From: Sulfurospirillum cavolei
GTDB taxonomy: Bacteria > Campylobacterota > Campylobacteria > Campylobacterales > Sulfurospirillaceae
DNA: 64,000 nt
Direction: 5' to 3'
Assembly (NCBI RefSeq): GCF_001548055.1
Contig: NZ_AP014724.1
Span: 1,054,001 to 1,118,000 of the forward strand
Both the position numbers and the translations under genes were made by a program. This document shows, piece after piece, positions 1 through 7,123 of the stretch (position 1 is its first letter; each line of letters opens with the position of its first letter). Below the pieces are notes generated by a model. It was not told where the DNA came from and searched no databases. It was given only the letters and a program-made list of their open reading frames with translations.

Positions 1-1051
1 CATTACCCATCGTAATTTAATCGACAGTGCACGCGTTGTTTCCAACTACCTTGAACTTAAAGAAGAAGACGTCATTTCGGGAACATTACCGTTTATTTTA
101 GACTACGGTCTCAATCAGCTTTTTGTTTCGATCTATCATCATGCGACCTTGGCACTTCATTCTTTGGTTCTTCCGGCCGATTTTTTCAACCATCTTATCA
201 ACGATAAAGTGACCGTTTTACCGGTGATGCCGCCGCACATTACCCAAATGTTTGACGATAGTAGCCGAATTCCCAATGCCAAATTATTGCAAAACGTGCG
301 CATCGTGACCTCTTCAGGCGGTAAAATTACGCCGAAAATGATCCACGACATCGAAGCACATTTTAAAAACGCTAAGTTTTATTCGATGCACGGTTTAACC
401 GAAGCATTTCGTTCGACTTACCTCGATCCGGCACAACTTAAAATTCGTCCTAATTCCATCGGTAAACCGATTCCGGGCGTTGAAATTCACGTGATCAACG
501 AACAAGGCTTGGAGTGTGCGCCTAGAGAAATCGGCGAGCTCATTCATCGAGGCGGTTATATTTATAAAGGCTATTGGAAATCCAAAGAAGATACGCAAAA
601 ACGTTATAAAAGCGTCGATATTTTGAAAAAAATCGTGAACCTAGAGGGCGATTTGACCGATGAAATCGTTGTTGCCAGCGGTGATTTCGTTTATCGAGAC
701 GAAGAGGGGTATTTGTATTTCGTCTCTCGTAAAGACGACATGATTAAAGTCAGCGGTTTTCGTATTAGCCCTTACGAGATTGAAAGCGTCGTTTACGATA
801 AACTTCCGAGCGTAGCACAATGTGCTGTTTTTTCCATTGAAAACGAAAAAACGGAAGAAGAAATCGTCATGGTTTACGGTGCTATAAGGGAAATTCCGAA
901 AAATGAAATTCTTTTCGAGTTGAAAAAACATTTGCCCAATCATATGATTCCTTCGATTATCGTTTACAAAGAAAAGTTGCCGCAAACGAGTCCGAGTGAA
1001 GTCAAAATTGACAAAGAAGCTTTACGAAAAGAGGTCTTGGAACTTCGTTAG
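1..1051 (+). CDS. AMP-forming acyl-CoA ligase (ANL superfamily), 5' end outside window
   Basis: The reading frame is open from base 2, so the gene runs in from the left and only about the last 350 residues are present. Visible ANL features are ITHRNLIDSARVVSNYLEL near the window edge, the acyl-binding DYGLNQLF segment, HGLTEAFRSTYLDP (adenylate-binding core), GELIHRGGYIYKGYW, SGDFVYRDEEGYLYF and the hinge/C-terminal motif SRKDDMIKVSGFRISPYEIE. A late lysine (SPSEVKIDKEAL) fits the catalytic C-domain Lys. The words DYGL and TEAFRSTYL resemble, from memory, the exosortase-A-associated acyl-CoA ligase subfamily rather than acetyl-CoA synthetase. The acyl substrate cannot be read from this fragment. 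It likely activates a carboxylic acid with ATP and CoA. Confidence 0.85.
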   Translation, partial: ITHRNLIDSARVVSNYLELKEEDVISGTLPFILDYGLNQLFVSIYHHATLALHSLVLPADFFNHLINDKVTVLPVMPPHITQMFDDSSRIPNAKLLQNVRIVTSSGGKITPKMIHDIEAHFKNAKFYSMHGLTEAFRSTYLDPAQLKIRPNSIGKPIPGVEIHVINEQGLECAPREIGELIHRGGYIYKGYWKSKEDTQKRYKSVDILKKIVNLEGDLTDEIVVASGDFVYRDEEGYLYFVSRKDDMIKVSGFRISPYEIESVVYDKLPSVAQCAVFSIENEKTEEEIVMVYGAIREIPKNEILFELKKHLPNHMIPSIIVYKEKLPQTSPSEVKIDKEALRKEVLELR

Positions 1052-1154
1052 AACCTTGCGTATCTTGGAGTTCTTAATCGAATCTTATGCAATTTTTAAG
1101 TAAAGCTAAGGTAAAATCCATACCTTAAATTATTTTTACAGAAGGAAACTTTCG

Positions 1155-1289
1155 ATGAAAAGAACGTATCAACCTCACAGTACCCCTAAAAAGCGTACAC
1201 ACGGTTTTAGAGAGAGAATGAAAACCAAAGGCGGACGTAAAGTCATTGCAGCACGTCGTGCTAAAGGAAGAAGAAGATTGGCCGCTTAA
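1155..1289 (+). CDS. rpmH: 50S ribosomal protein L34
   Basis: A 44-residue very basic protein beginning [18 protein letters not shown] and ending [10 protein letters not shown], the invariant L34 pattern (KRTYQPS/H, RKRxHGFRxRM). L34 is a late-assembling protein of the large ribosomal subunit. A ribosome site GAAGGAAA lies 8 bases before the ATG. It heads the conserved cluster rpmH-rnpA-yidD-yidC-jag-mnmE, and the start of rnpA must lie at or inside its 3' end. Confidence 0.97.
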   Translation: MKRTYQPHSTPKKRTHGFRERMKTKGGRKVIAARRAKGRRRLAA

Positions 1290-1615
1290 GGGCGTATGAA
1301 ACTCTCAAGGAAACACGAGAGTATTCATATATTTACAATCACGGGAAAAAATGGCACTACGAAGGTGCCCTTGTTTTTTACTTGAACGATACGACAAAAA
1401 GGGTTGGATTTACCGCGAGTAAAAAAGTCGGTAATGCTATTAAACGCAATTTAGCCAAACGAAGGCTTCGGGCAATTTTTTTAGATATACAACCTACGTT
1501 GAACGACGGTGTTTATGTTTTTGTTGCAAAAGAGAAGATACACCAATTATCCTACGAGGCACTCAAAAAAGGGATAATATGGTCTATGAAAAAGTTGAAC
1601 TGTGTTAAAGAATGA
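1277..1615 (+). CDS. rnpA: Ribonuclease P protein component; start codon anomalous
   Basis: RnpA is the protein cofactor of RNase P, which matures tRNA 5' ends. The frame reads [20 protein letters not shown], then [20 protein letters not shown], the conserved RnpA RNA-binding region. Homology clearly begins near base 1292, but between the in-frame stop at 1262 and the TTG at 1382 there is no ATG, GTG or TTG. Starting at 1382 would delete the conserved N-terminal third. The start given is an ATT at 1277, well placed behind AAGGAAG at 1265-1271 and inside rpmH. The alternative is a one-base loss in the A-run after the ATG at 1296; one more A would give [10 protein letters not shown]. The gene overlaps yidD by 4 bases. 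Confidence 0.8.
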   Translation: MGRLRAYETLKETREYSYIYNHGKKWHYEGALVFYLNDTTKRVGFTASKKVGNAIKRNLAKRRLRAIFLDIQPTLNDGVYVFVAKEKIHQLSYEALKKGIIWSMKKLNCVKE

Positions 1616-1950
1616 AATCCTTGACATTGTGGCTTATAAAACTGTACCAAAAGTTTTTGACGCTTTTTAGTTACGGAAGTTGTAGGTATTATCCGACATG
1701 TTCGCAATACGCAAAAGAACAACTTTTGTACAATGGTTTTTTCAAAGCACTTTGGTACAGTGTTATACGCATTTTAAAATGCAATCAACTTTTTGTAGGC
1801 GGAATCGATTATCCTATCGTTCGCAAAGTGTTTGCCGCTCCTTCTTTTGTACATGTAAAACGGATTTCCTCACAACGTGTTGTTTATTGGTTCGTGCCAA
1901 AAGGCACACAAAGTTTTTACATCGTAAAAGCTTTTAAAACATTGAAATAA
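1612..1950 (+). CDS. yidD: Membrane protein insertion efficiency factor YidD
   Basis: A 112-residue protein with an amphipathic N-terminus (LTLWLIKLYQKFLTLF) and the YidD signature SCRYYPTCSQYAKE followed by GFFKALWYSVIRILKCNQL. YidD sits at the inner membrane and helps YidC insert proteins. Its ATG overlaps the rnpA stop (ATGA), and yidC follows 11 bases later, the usual order. The C-terminal 40 residues are longer and less conserved than in gamma-proteobacterial YidD. Confidence 0.95.
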   Translation: MKSLTLWLIKLYQKFLTLFSYGSCRYYPTCSQYAKEQLLYNGFFKALWYSVIRILKCNQLFVGGIDYPIVRKVFAAPSFVHVKRISSQRVVYWFVPKGTQSFYIVKAFKTLK

Positions 1951-1961
1951 AGGGAATCTCA

Positions 1962-3542
1962 ATGACAGATAAACTGACTCCTCAGGTGCGTATTATTATC
2001 GCCACCGTTTTATCTTTTTTATTTTTTGCACTCTACGATCACTTTTTTATCCCCAAAAATCCTCCGATGACCGATGCCAATACTTCTGTTGCTGCTGAGC
2101 AAAAAGCCGCTACATCGGCACCGAGCGTAACGACGAATAGCCAAGATGTGACGGCCGCACCGACCAATGCAACGTCCACGACGGAAGTCATTACGACGAT
2201 TAAGGCGGCTTCTTATGAAATTCAAATTGATCGTTTAGGACGCATTGCAAGAATGTACCTTCAAGAAGGGAAATACAAAGACGATAAAGGCGAGCGTTTT
2301 CAGCTCATCGACGCTTCTCAAAACTTATTGCCTTTAGAAATTCGTTTTAAAGATAAATCGCTCAACGACGATGCTTTTGCTATGTCGTACAGCACGGATA
2401 AAAGTACGGTAGACGTCGACGCAAAAGGTGCTACGGTCGTGTTGACGCAACAGTTGAGCGGTTTAAGCGTCACAAAAACATTGACGTTTTATCCTAACGG
2501 AAATTACGATATTCATGTCATGCTTTCCAGTCCGAAAGAGTATTTTATTTCTCCGGGCTTTCGTCCGCATGTCGCAATCGACAGTTATACTTTCCACGGT
2601 GCATTGATTAAAAAATCCGACGATACGATTCAAACGATCGACGACGGTTCCGCTAAGAGCGACGTACAGTTTAGTGCGGCTAAAATCGTAGCGGCAGCCG
2701 ATAAATACTATACGACGTTTTTTTACAACCTCGATAAAGGCCTTAACAGTATCGTCACGATCGGTAAGGACAAAGATCCTCTTTTATTCGTTCAAGGCGA
2801 AGCCGATTTTAAATTGGGCGGGTATATCGGTCCTAAAGACCATAAATTGCTCCAATCGATTCATCCGGGATTGACCGACGTCGTCGAATACGGCTTTTTT
2901 ACGTTTATTGCAAAACCGCTTTTTATGTTACTCTCTTATTTGCACGGTATTTTCGGTAACTGGGGTTGGGCTATCGTCGGAATGACGATTATCGTACGTT
3001 TGGTATTGTATCCATTAACCTATAAAGGCATGGTTTCAATGAATAAGCTCAAAGAGCTTGCACCGAAAATTAAAGAATTACAGAAAAAATACGGCGACGA
3101 TAAGCAAAAACTGAATATGCACATGATGGAGTTGTATAAAAAACACGGTGCCAATCCGATGGGCGGATGTTTGCCGATTCTTCTTCAAATTCCGGTCTTC
3201 TTTGCCGTGTATCGCGTGTTACAAAATGCGATCGAACTCAAAGGAGCAGAGTGGATTTTATGGATTAACGATCTTGCCGTCATGGATCCTTATTTTATTC
3301 TTCCGATTTTGATGGGTATTACGATGTTCGTCCATCAACGCATTACGCCGACGAGTTTCACCGATCCGATGCAAGAAAAAATTATGAAATTTTTACCGCT
3401 TATCTTTACGTTTTTCTTTGTCACGTTCCCTGCGGGTTTAACGCTTTATTGGTTTACCAATAACCTTGCATCGATCGTTCAACAGTTTTACGTCAATAGA
3501 ATTTTTGCCAAAAAACATGAAGAGCCAAAGGTCGAAAAATGA
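1962..3542 (+). CDS. yidC: Membrane protein insertase YidC
   Basis: A 526-residue inner-membrane insertase of the YidC/Oxa1/Alb3 family. It has an N-terminal signal-anchor helix (about residues 9-27), a Ser/Thr/Ala-rich linker, a large periplasmic domain (about 60-290) and the conserved five-helix core. The core shows GWAIVGMTIIVRLVLYPLTY with the substrate-groove Arg, then the cytoplasmic hairpin KLKELAPKIKELQKKYGDDK and GGCLPILLQIPVFFAVYRVL. The C-terminus is a basic tail. It follows yidD and overlaps jag by 4 bases, so the three are probably co-transcribed. It works with SecYEG and alone. Confidence 0.97.
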   Translation: MTDKLTPQVRIIIATVLSFLFFALYDHFFIPKNPPMTDANTSVAAEQKAATSAPSVTTNSQDVTAAPTNATSTTEVITTIKAASYEIQIDRLGRIARMYLQEGKYKDDKGERFQLIDASQNLLPLEIRFKDKSLNDDAFAMSYSTDKSTVDVDAKGATVVLTQQLSGLSVTKTLTFYPNGNYDIHVMLSSPKEYFISPGFRPHVAIDSYTFHGALIKKSDDTIQTIDDGSAKSDVQFSAAKIVAAADKYYTTFFYNLDKGLNSIVTIGKDKDPLLFVQGEADFKLGGYIGPKDHKLLQSIHPGLTDVVEYGFFTFIAKPLFMLLSYLHGIFGNWGWAIVGMTIIVRLVLYPLTYKGMVSMNKLKELAPKIKELQKKYGDDKQKLNMHMMELYKKHGANPMGGCLPILLQIPVFFAVYRVLQNAIELKGAEWILWINDLAVMDPYFILPILMGITMFVHQRITPTSFTDPMQEKIMKFLPLIFTFFFVTFPAGLTLYWFTNNLASIVQQFYVNRIFAKKHEEPKVEK

Positions 3543-4501
3543 TACGAGTCGAAGCTGAAACACTTCAGGAGGCTTATTCAAAAGCCGCGGGCGAGTTGTC
3601 GTGTTCGGTAGTGGATTTAGAAATCAACATTATCCAAAACGGATCAGGCGGATTTTTGGGGCTTTTTAAGAAAAAAGCCATTATCGAAGTTCAACGTAAA
3701 GGGGCACATAAGCCTCATTTTAAAGAACGAGAAGAGCGTGAAGTCAAAGAACCTACAGAGCATCAAAGAGGCGGTGAAACGCCTAGCGATGCAAGTTTTG
3801 ATGAGCGTAAAGAGTTTCAAAAACGTTCTAAAAATAGACGCCATCGTACGAAAAATAAAGAGCCTTTTAAAGAAGGAGTACAACAAGAGCGACCCGAGCG
3901 GAAACCGCTAAACACGAAAGAGACGCCCGTAACGCACGAGCCTAAATTCGAGCAAGCTAAACCGTTGAGAGAAGTGCGCCATACGATAGCACCTAGCGTT
4001 ATCGATCAAAATTTCCATCAGGAAAAACGCGAGATTAACGATATTTTGGACGAAGTACGACAAAACATCAAAAATCTTTTTAAATACGGATGTTTTACGC
4101 TGGATACGCCCTTGGTCTCAAAATACGACGAAGAGACGATTTTAATCGAATTTAGCGGTGAAGACGCGGCTCTTTTGATCGGAAAAGAGGGGTATCGCTA
4201 TAAAGCACTTTCGTATCTGTTATACAATTGGATTAACCTCAAATACGGTCTTAACATTCGCCTTGAAATTGCGGAATTTTTGAAAAATCAAGAAGAGATG
4301 ATCGAGAAGTACTTGGTACCGGTAATTGAGCGTATTCGTAACAGCGGAAAAGGTCAAACGAAGATTTTAGACGGAGTTCTGATCAAAATTGCGCTGGAAG
4401 CATTACGAACCGAATTCCCCGAAAAATACGTCGGTATCAAATCGGGAAAAGACGGCGGTAAATTTATCGTCGTGAATGATTTTAATAGGAAAAACGCATA
4501 G
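3539..4501 (+). CDS. jag: Jag/KhpB-type RNA-binding protein
   Basis: A 320-residue protein. The N-terminal Jag_N domain (residues 1-55: ETLQEAYSKAAGELSC...GGFLGLFKKKAIIEV) is followed by a long charged, low-complexity linker rich in Glu, Lys and Arg (about 60-150). A KH domain carries the loop LIGKEGYRYKALSYLLYNW, then a C-terminal domain. The usual R3H motif is not evident, as is common in this phylum as far as I recall. KhpB-type proteins bind RNA and influence envelope growth. It sits between yidC and mnmE as in many bacteria. Its TAG stop overlaps the apparent mnmE start (ATAG). Confidence 0.9.
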   Translation: MIRVEAETLQEAYSKAAGELSCSVVDLEINIIQNGSGGFLGLFKKKAIIEVQRKGAHKPHFKEREEREVKEPTEHQRGGETPSDASFDERKEFQKRSKNRRHRTKNKEPFKEGVQQERPERKPLNTKETPVTHEPKFEQAKPLREVRHTIAPSVIDQNFHQEKREINDILDEVRQNIKNLFKYGCFTLDTPLVSKYDEETILIEFSGEDAALLIGKEGYRYKALSYLLYNWINLKYGLNIRLEIAEFLKNQEEMIEKYLVPVIERIRNSGKGQTKILDGVLIKIALEALRTEFPEKYVGIKSGKDGGKFIVVNDFNRKNA

Positions 4502-5835
4502 ACACGATAGCTGCGATAGCTACGAGTTCGGGTATCGGCTCCATTGCGATTGTGCGTGTGAGCGGAGCGGATGCCCTAAGCGTAGCCCTTCGACTTTCTC
4601 ACCAAACGACGCTGATACCAAGGCATGCGACTTTATCGTTTTTATACGATAACGCTTGCGCAGCGATTGACCGAGCGATCGTTCTTTATTTTAAAGCACC
4701 GCACAGTTTTACGGGCGAAGACGTCGTCGAATTCCAATGCCACGGCGGTTCAATCGTCGCAAGTATGGTTCTTGACGCGCTCTTAGGCTTAGGCGTGCGC
4801 CTTGCTCAACCGGGGGAATTTTCCAAAAGAGCTTTTTTAAACGGTCGTATCGATTTGTCCGAAGCCGAAGCGATAGCCGCCTTAATCGAAACGAGAAGTG
4901 CGGATGCCGCAAAAATATTAACGCGTCAGCTCAAAGGCGAGCTGAAACAGTTTGTCGAACATGTGAGAGACCAACTCGTTGAAATGTTGGCTTTTATCGA
5001 AGTCAATATCGACTATGCCGAAGAAGATTTACCGCTGGATATGATGCAAAAAATTCGCCTGCGTTTAGATGCTTTGAGTGAAGAATTGCGCCGTACTTAT
5101 GAGAGTAGCGAACGTCGAAAAGGACTGATGAGCGGCTTTAAAATAGCCATTGTCGGCAAACCGAACGTCGGTAAAAGTTCCCTTCTAAATGCACTTTTGA
5201 GTTACGACAGAGCCATTATCAGCGATATTGCCGGTACAACGCGCGACACGATCGAAGAAGAGCTTCGTATCGGTTCGCACTTGGTGCGTATCGTCGATAC
5301 GGCAGGAATTCGCCAAGCCCACGATACGATCGAACAAATCGGAATCGAACGTTCGATCGCGGCGATCGAAGAGTCTGAAATCGTCATTGCGATGTTTGAC
5401 AATAGCCGTACATGTGATGCGGAAGATCTTCACATGTTAACCTTACTTCAAACGTATGAAGCGACAAAGTCCGTGATTTACGTCTTGAATAAAAGCGATT
5501 TACCCGCTTTATTTGATCGCTCGCTCTTACAGGAAGCATGTTTGATGCTCTCCGCTCATCGCGATACCGACCTTTTAATTCAATCGCTTCAATCGCTTTT
5601 GGATCGATGCGCACACGAAGATAGTATTATGTTGACCTCTTCGCGTCAAGTCGAAGCGGTTAAAACAGCGTACAAAGAGGTTATGGCTTCGTTTGATCTC
5701 CTTAAAGAAGGCCAGCTTGAATTGTTCGCGTTTCACATCAACGCTGCCGTCGAAGCGATTTCTTCAATTACGTCCGCTTTCGAACGCGATGAAATTCTCG
5801 ATAAAATGTTCAGCCGCTTTTGCTTGGGAAAATAG
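4498..5835 (+). CDS. mnmE: tRNA U34 modification GTPase MnmE; apparent ATA start
   Basis: MnmE works with MnmG to install 5-carboxymethylaminomethyl on U34 of several tRNAs. The N-terminal tetrahydrofolate-binding domain starts DTIAAIATSSGIGSIAIVRV. The G domain has the P-loop GKPNVGKSSLLNALL, DIAGTTRDTIEE, DTAG and NKSD. The C-terminal catalytic motif FCLGK is intact. The conserved Asp-Thr-Ile is at base 4501, and in this frame stops lie at 4483 and 4486, so the only codon able to start it is ATA at 4498, overlapping the jag stop and 7 bases behind AGGA. Internal GTGs at 4546 and 4552 would lose conserved N-terminal residues. About 445 residues, normal length. Confidence 0.93.
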   Translation: MDTIAAIATSSGIGSIAIVRVSGADALSVALRLSHQTTLIPRHATLSFLYDNACAAIDRAIVLYFKAPHSFTGEDVVEFQCHGGSIVASMVLDALLGLGVRLAQPGEFSKRAFLNGRIDLSEAEAIAALIETRSADAAKILTRQLKGELKQFVEHVRDQLVEMLAFIEVNIDYAEEDLPLDMMQKIRLRLDALSEELRRTYESSERRKGLMSGFKIAIVGKPNVGKSSLLNALLSYDRAIISDIAGTTRDTIEEELRIGSHLVRIVDTAGIRQAHDTIEQIGIERSIAAIEESEIVIAMFDNSRTCDAEDLHMLTLLQTYEATKSVIYVLNKSDLPALFDRSLLQEACLMLSAHRDTDLLIQSLQSLLDRCAHEDSIMLTSSRQVEAVKTAYKEVMASFDLLKEGQLELFAFHINAAVEAISSITSAFERDEILDKMFSRFCLGK

Positions 5836-5895
5836 CGATTTACAAATTATTTACTTCTTTTCGTTACTATAAAACTCGAACGAAAGGGGGTTTTT

Positions 5896-7059
5896 ATGTT
5901 AACATCGATAGAAGAATTTATTAAAAAAGAGTCCTCTTCGGGCATTCTTTTGATTGTCGTTACTCTAACGGCACTTTTGCTTCAAAATAGCGTTTTAACC
6001 GACTTTTACTCTCGTTTTTTAGAAACGCCTTTGCAGATCAGTTTCGGCTCGTTCGGCATAGCCAAACCGCTTTTGCTTTGGGTGAACGACGGATTGATGG
6101 CGGTATTCTTTTTTTTAGTCGGCTTGGAAATCAAACGTGAAATTTTAGAGGGGGAACTCTCTTCTCGAAGTCAAATTACCTTACCTTTGATTGCCGCGAT
6201 AGGCGGAATGATAACTCCCGCATTCGTCTTTGCGTTTTTTAATTACGGCGATAGCTTTGCAATGAACGGATGGGCAATTCCGACCGCGACGGATATTGCA
6301 TTTGCTTTAGGTATTTTGTCTTTGCTCGGGCCTCGCGTTCCTCCTTCCTTAAAAATCTTTTTAATGGCACTTGCGATTATCGACGATTTGGGAGCCGTCG
6401 TGATTATCGCACTTTTTTACACCTCCAAACTCTCGTTTATGTCGATGATGGTCGCTTTAGGGGCTATGATGCTTTTAGTGATCATGAACCGTTTGGGTGT
6501 CGTGAAAAAAGCGGCTTATATTTTAGTCGGTATCGTTTTGTGGGTTGCCGTTTTAAAATCGGGCGTTCATGCAACCATTGCCGGCGTCGTGTTGGCTTTT
6601 ACGATTCCGCTTTATTCTTACACTGCTCAAGGAGAGCGTTTTTCGATGCTCAAAGAGTTGGAACACGACTTGCATTATTGGGTCGCCTTTTTGATTTTGC
6701 CTCTGTTTGCTTTCGTCAATGCCGGCGTTGATCTTAAAGGGGCTTCCGTTCAAACGTTGGTTTCGAATGTTTCGCTTGGAATTGCACTCGGACTTTTCCT
6801 TGGAAAGCAAGTCGGTGTTTTTTGCTTTAGTTATATGGCCGTGAAATTAAAATGGGCCAAATTGCCCGAAGGCAGTAGTTTTAAACAACTCTACGGTGTC
6901 GCCGTTTTGACGGGAATCGGTTTTACGATGAGCTTATTTGTGACGACGTTAGCGTACAACGATAGCACTGTTTTTTTTCAGGCCGATAAACTGGCGATTC
7001 TCATCGGTTCTTTTTGCTCGGGCATCGTCGGGTATTTGTTTCTTAAAAAAATTTTATAA
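5896..7059 (+). CDS. nhaA: Na+/H+ antiporter NhaA
   Basis: A 387-residue membrane protein with about 12 helices. Key features are LVGLEIKREILEGEL, the discontinuous-helix region PTATDIAFALGILSLLG, and LAIIDDLGAVVIIALFYTSK carrying the two adjacent aspartates that bind Na+ and protons. NhaA exports Na+ in exchange for 2 H+ and controls cytoplasmic pH and salt. A strong ribosome site (GAAAGGGGG) precedes the ATG, and a weak promoter-like ACTATAAA lies just upstream. Monocistronic by spacing. Confidence 0.96.
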   Translation: MLTSIEEFIKKESSSGILLIVVTLTALLLQNSVLTDFYSRFLETPLQISFGSFGIAKPLLLWVNDGLMAVFFFLVGLEIKREILEGELSSRSQITLPLIAAIGGMITPAFVFAFFNYGDSFAMNGWAIPTATDIAFALGILSLLGPRVPPSLKIFLMALAIIDDLGAVVIIALFYTSKLSFMSMMVALGAMMLLVIMNRLGVVKKAAYILVGIVLWVAVLKSGVHATIAGVVLAFTIPLYSYTAQGERFSMLKELEHDLHYWVAFLILPLFAFVNAGVDLKGASVQTLVSNVSLGIALGLFLGKQVGVFCFSYMAVKLKWAKLPEGSSFKQLYGVAVLTGIGFTMSLFVTTLAYNDSTVFFQADKLAILIGSFCSGIVGYLFLKKIL

Positions 7060-7123
7060 TTATGACATAAGCTAAGGAAAGCTATACTGTAATACGTTTT
7101 GTGCCTCGTCAAAGGAGCCGGCA

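Noticed and set aside
4552-5835. MnmE starting at GTG 4552
   Set aside because: It would remove the conserved DTIAAIAT N-terminus of the folate-binding domain that is clearly encoded upstream in the same frame.
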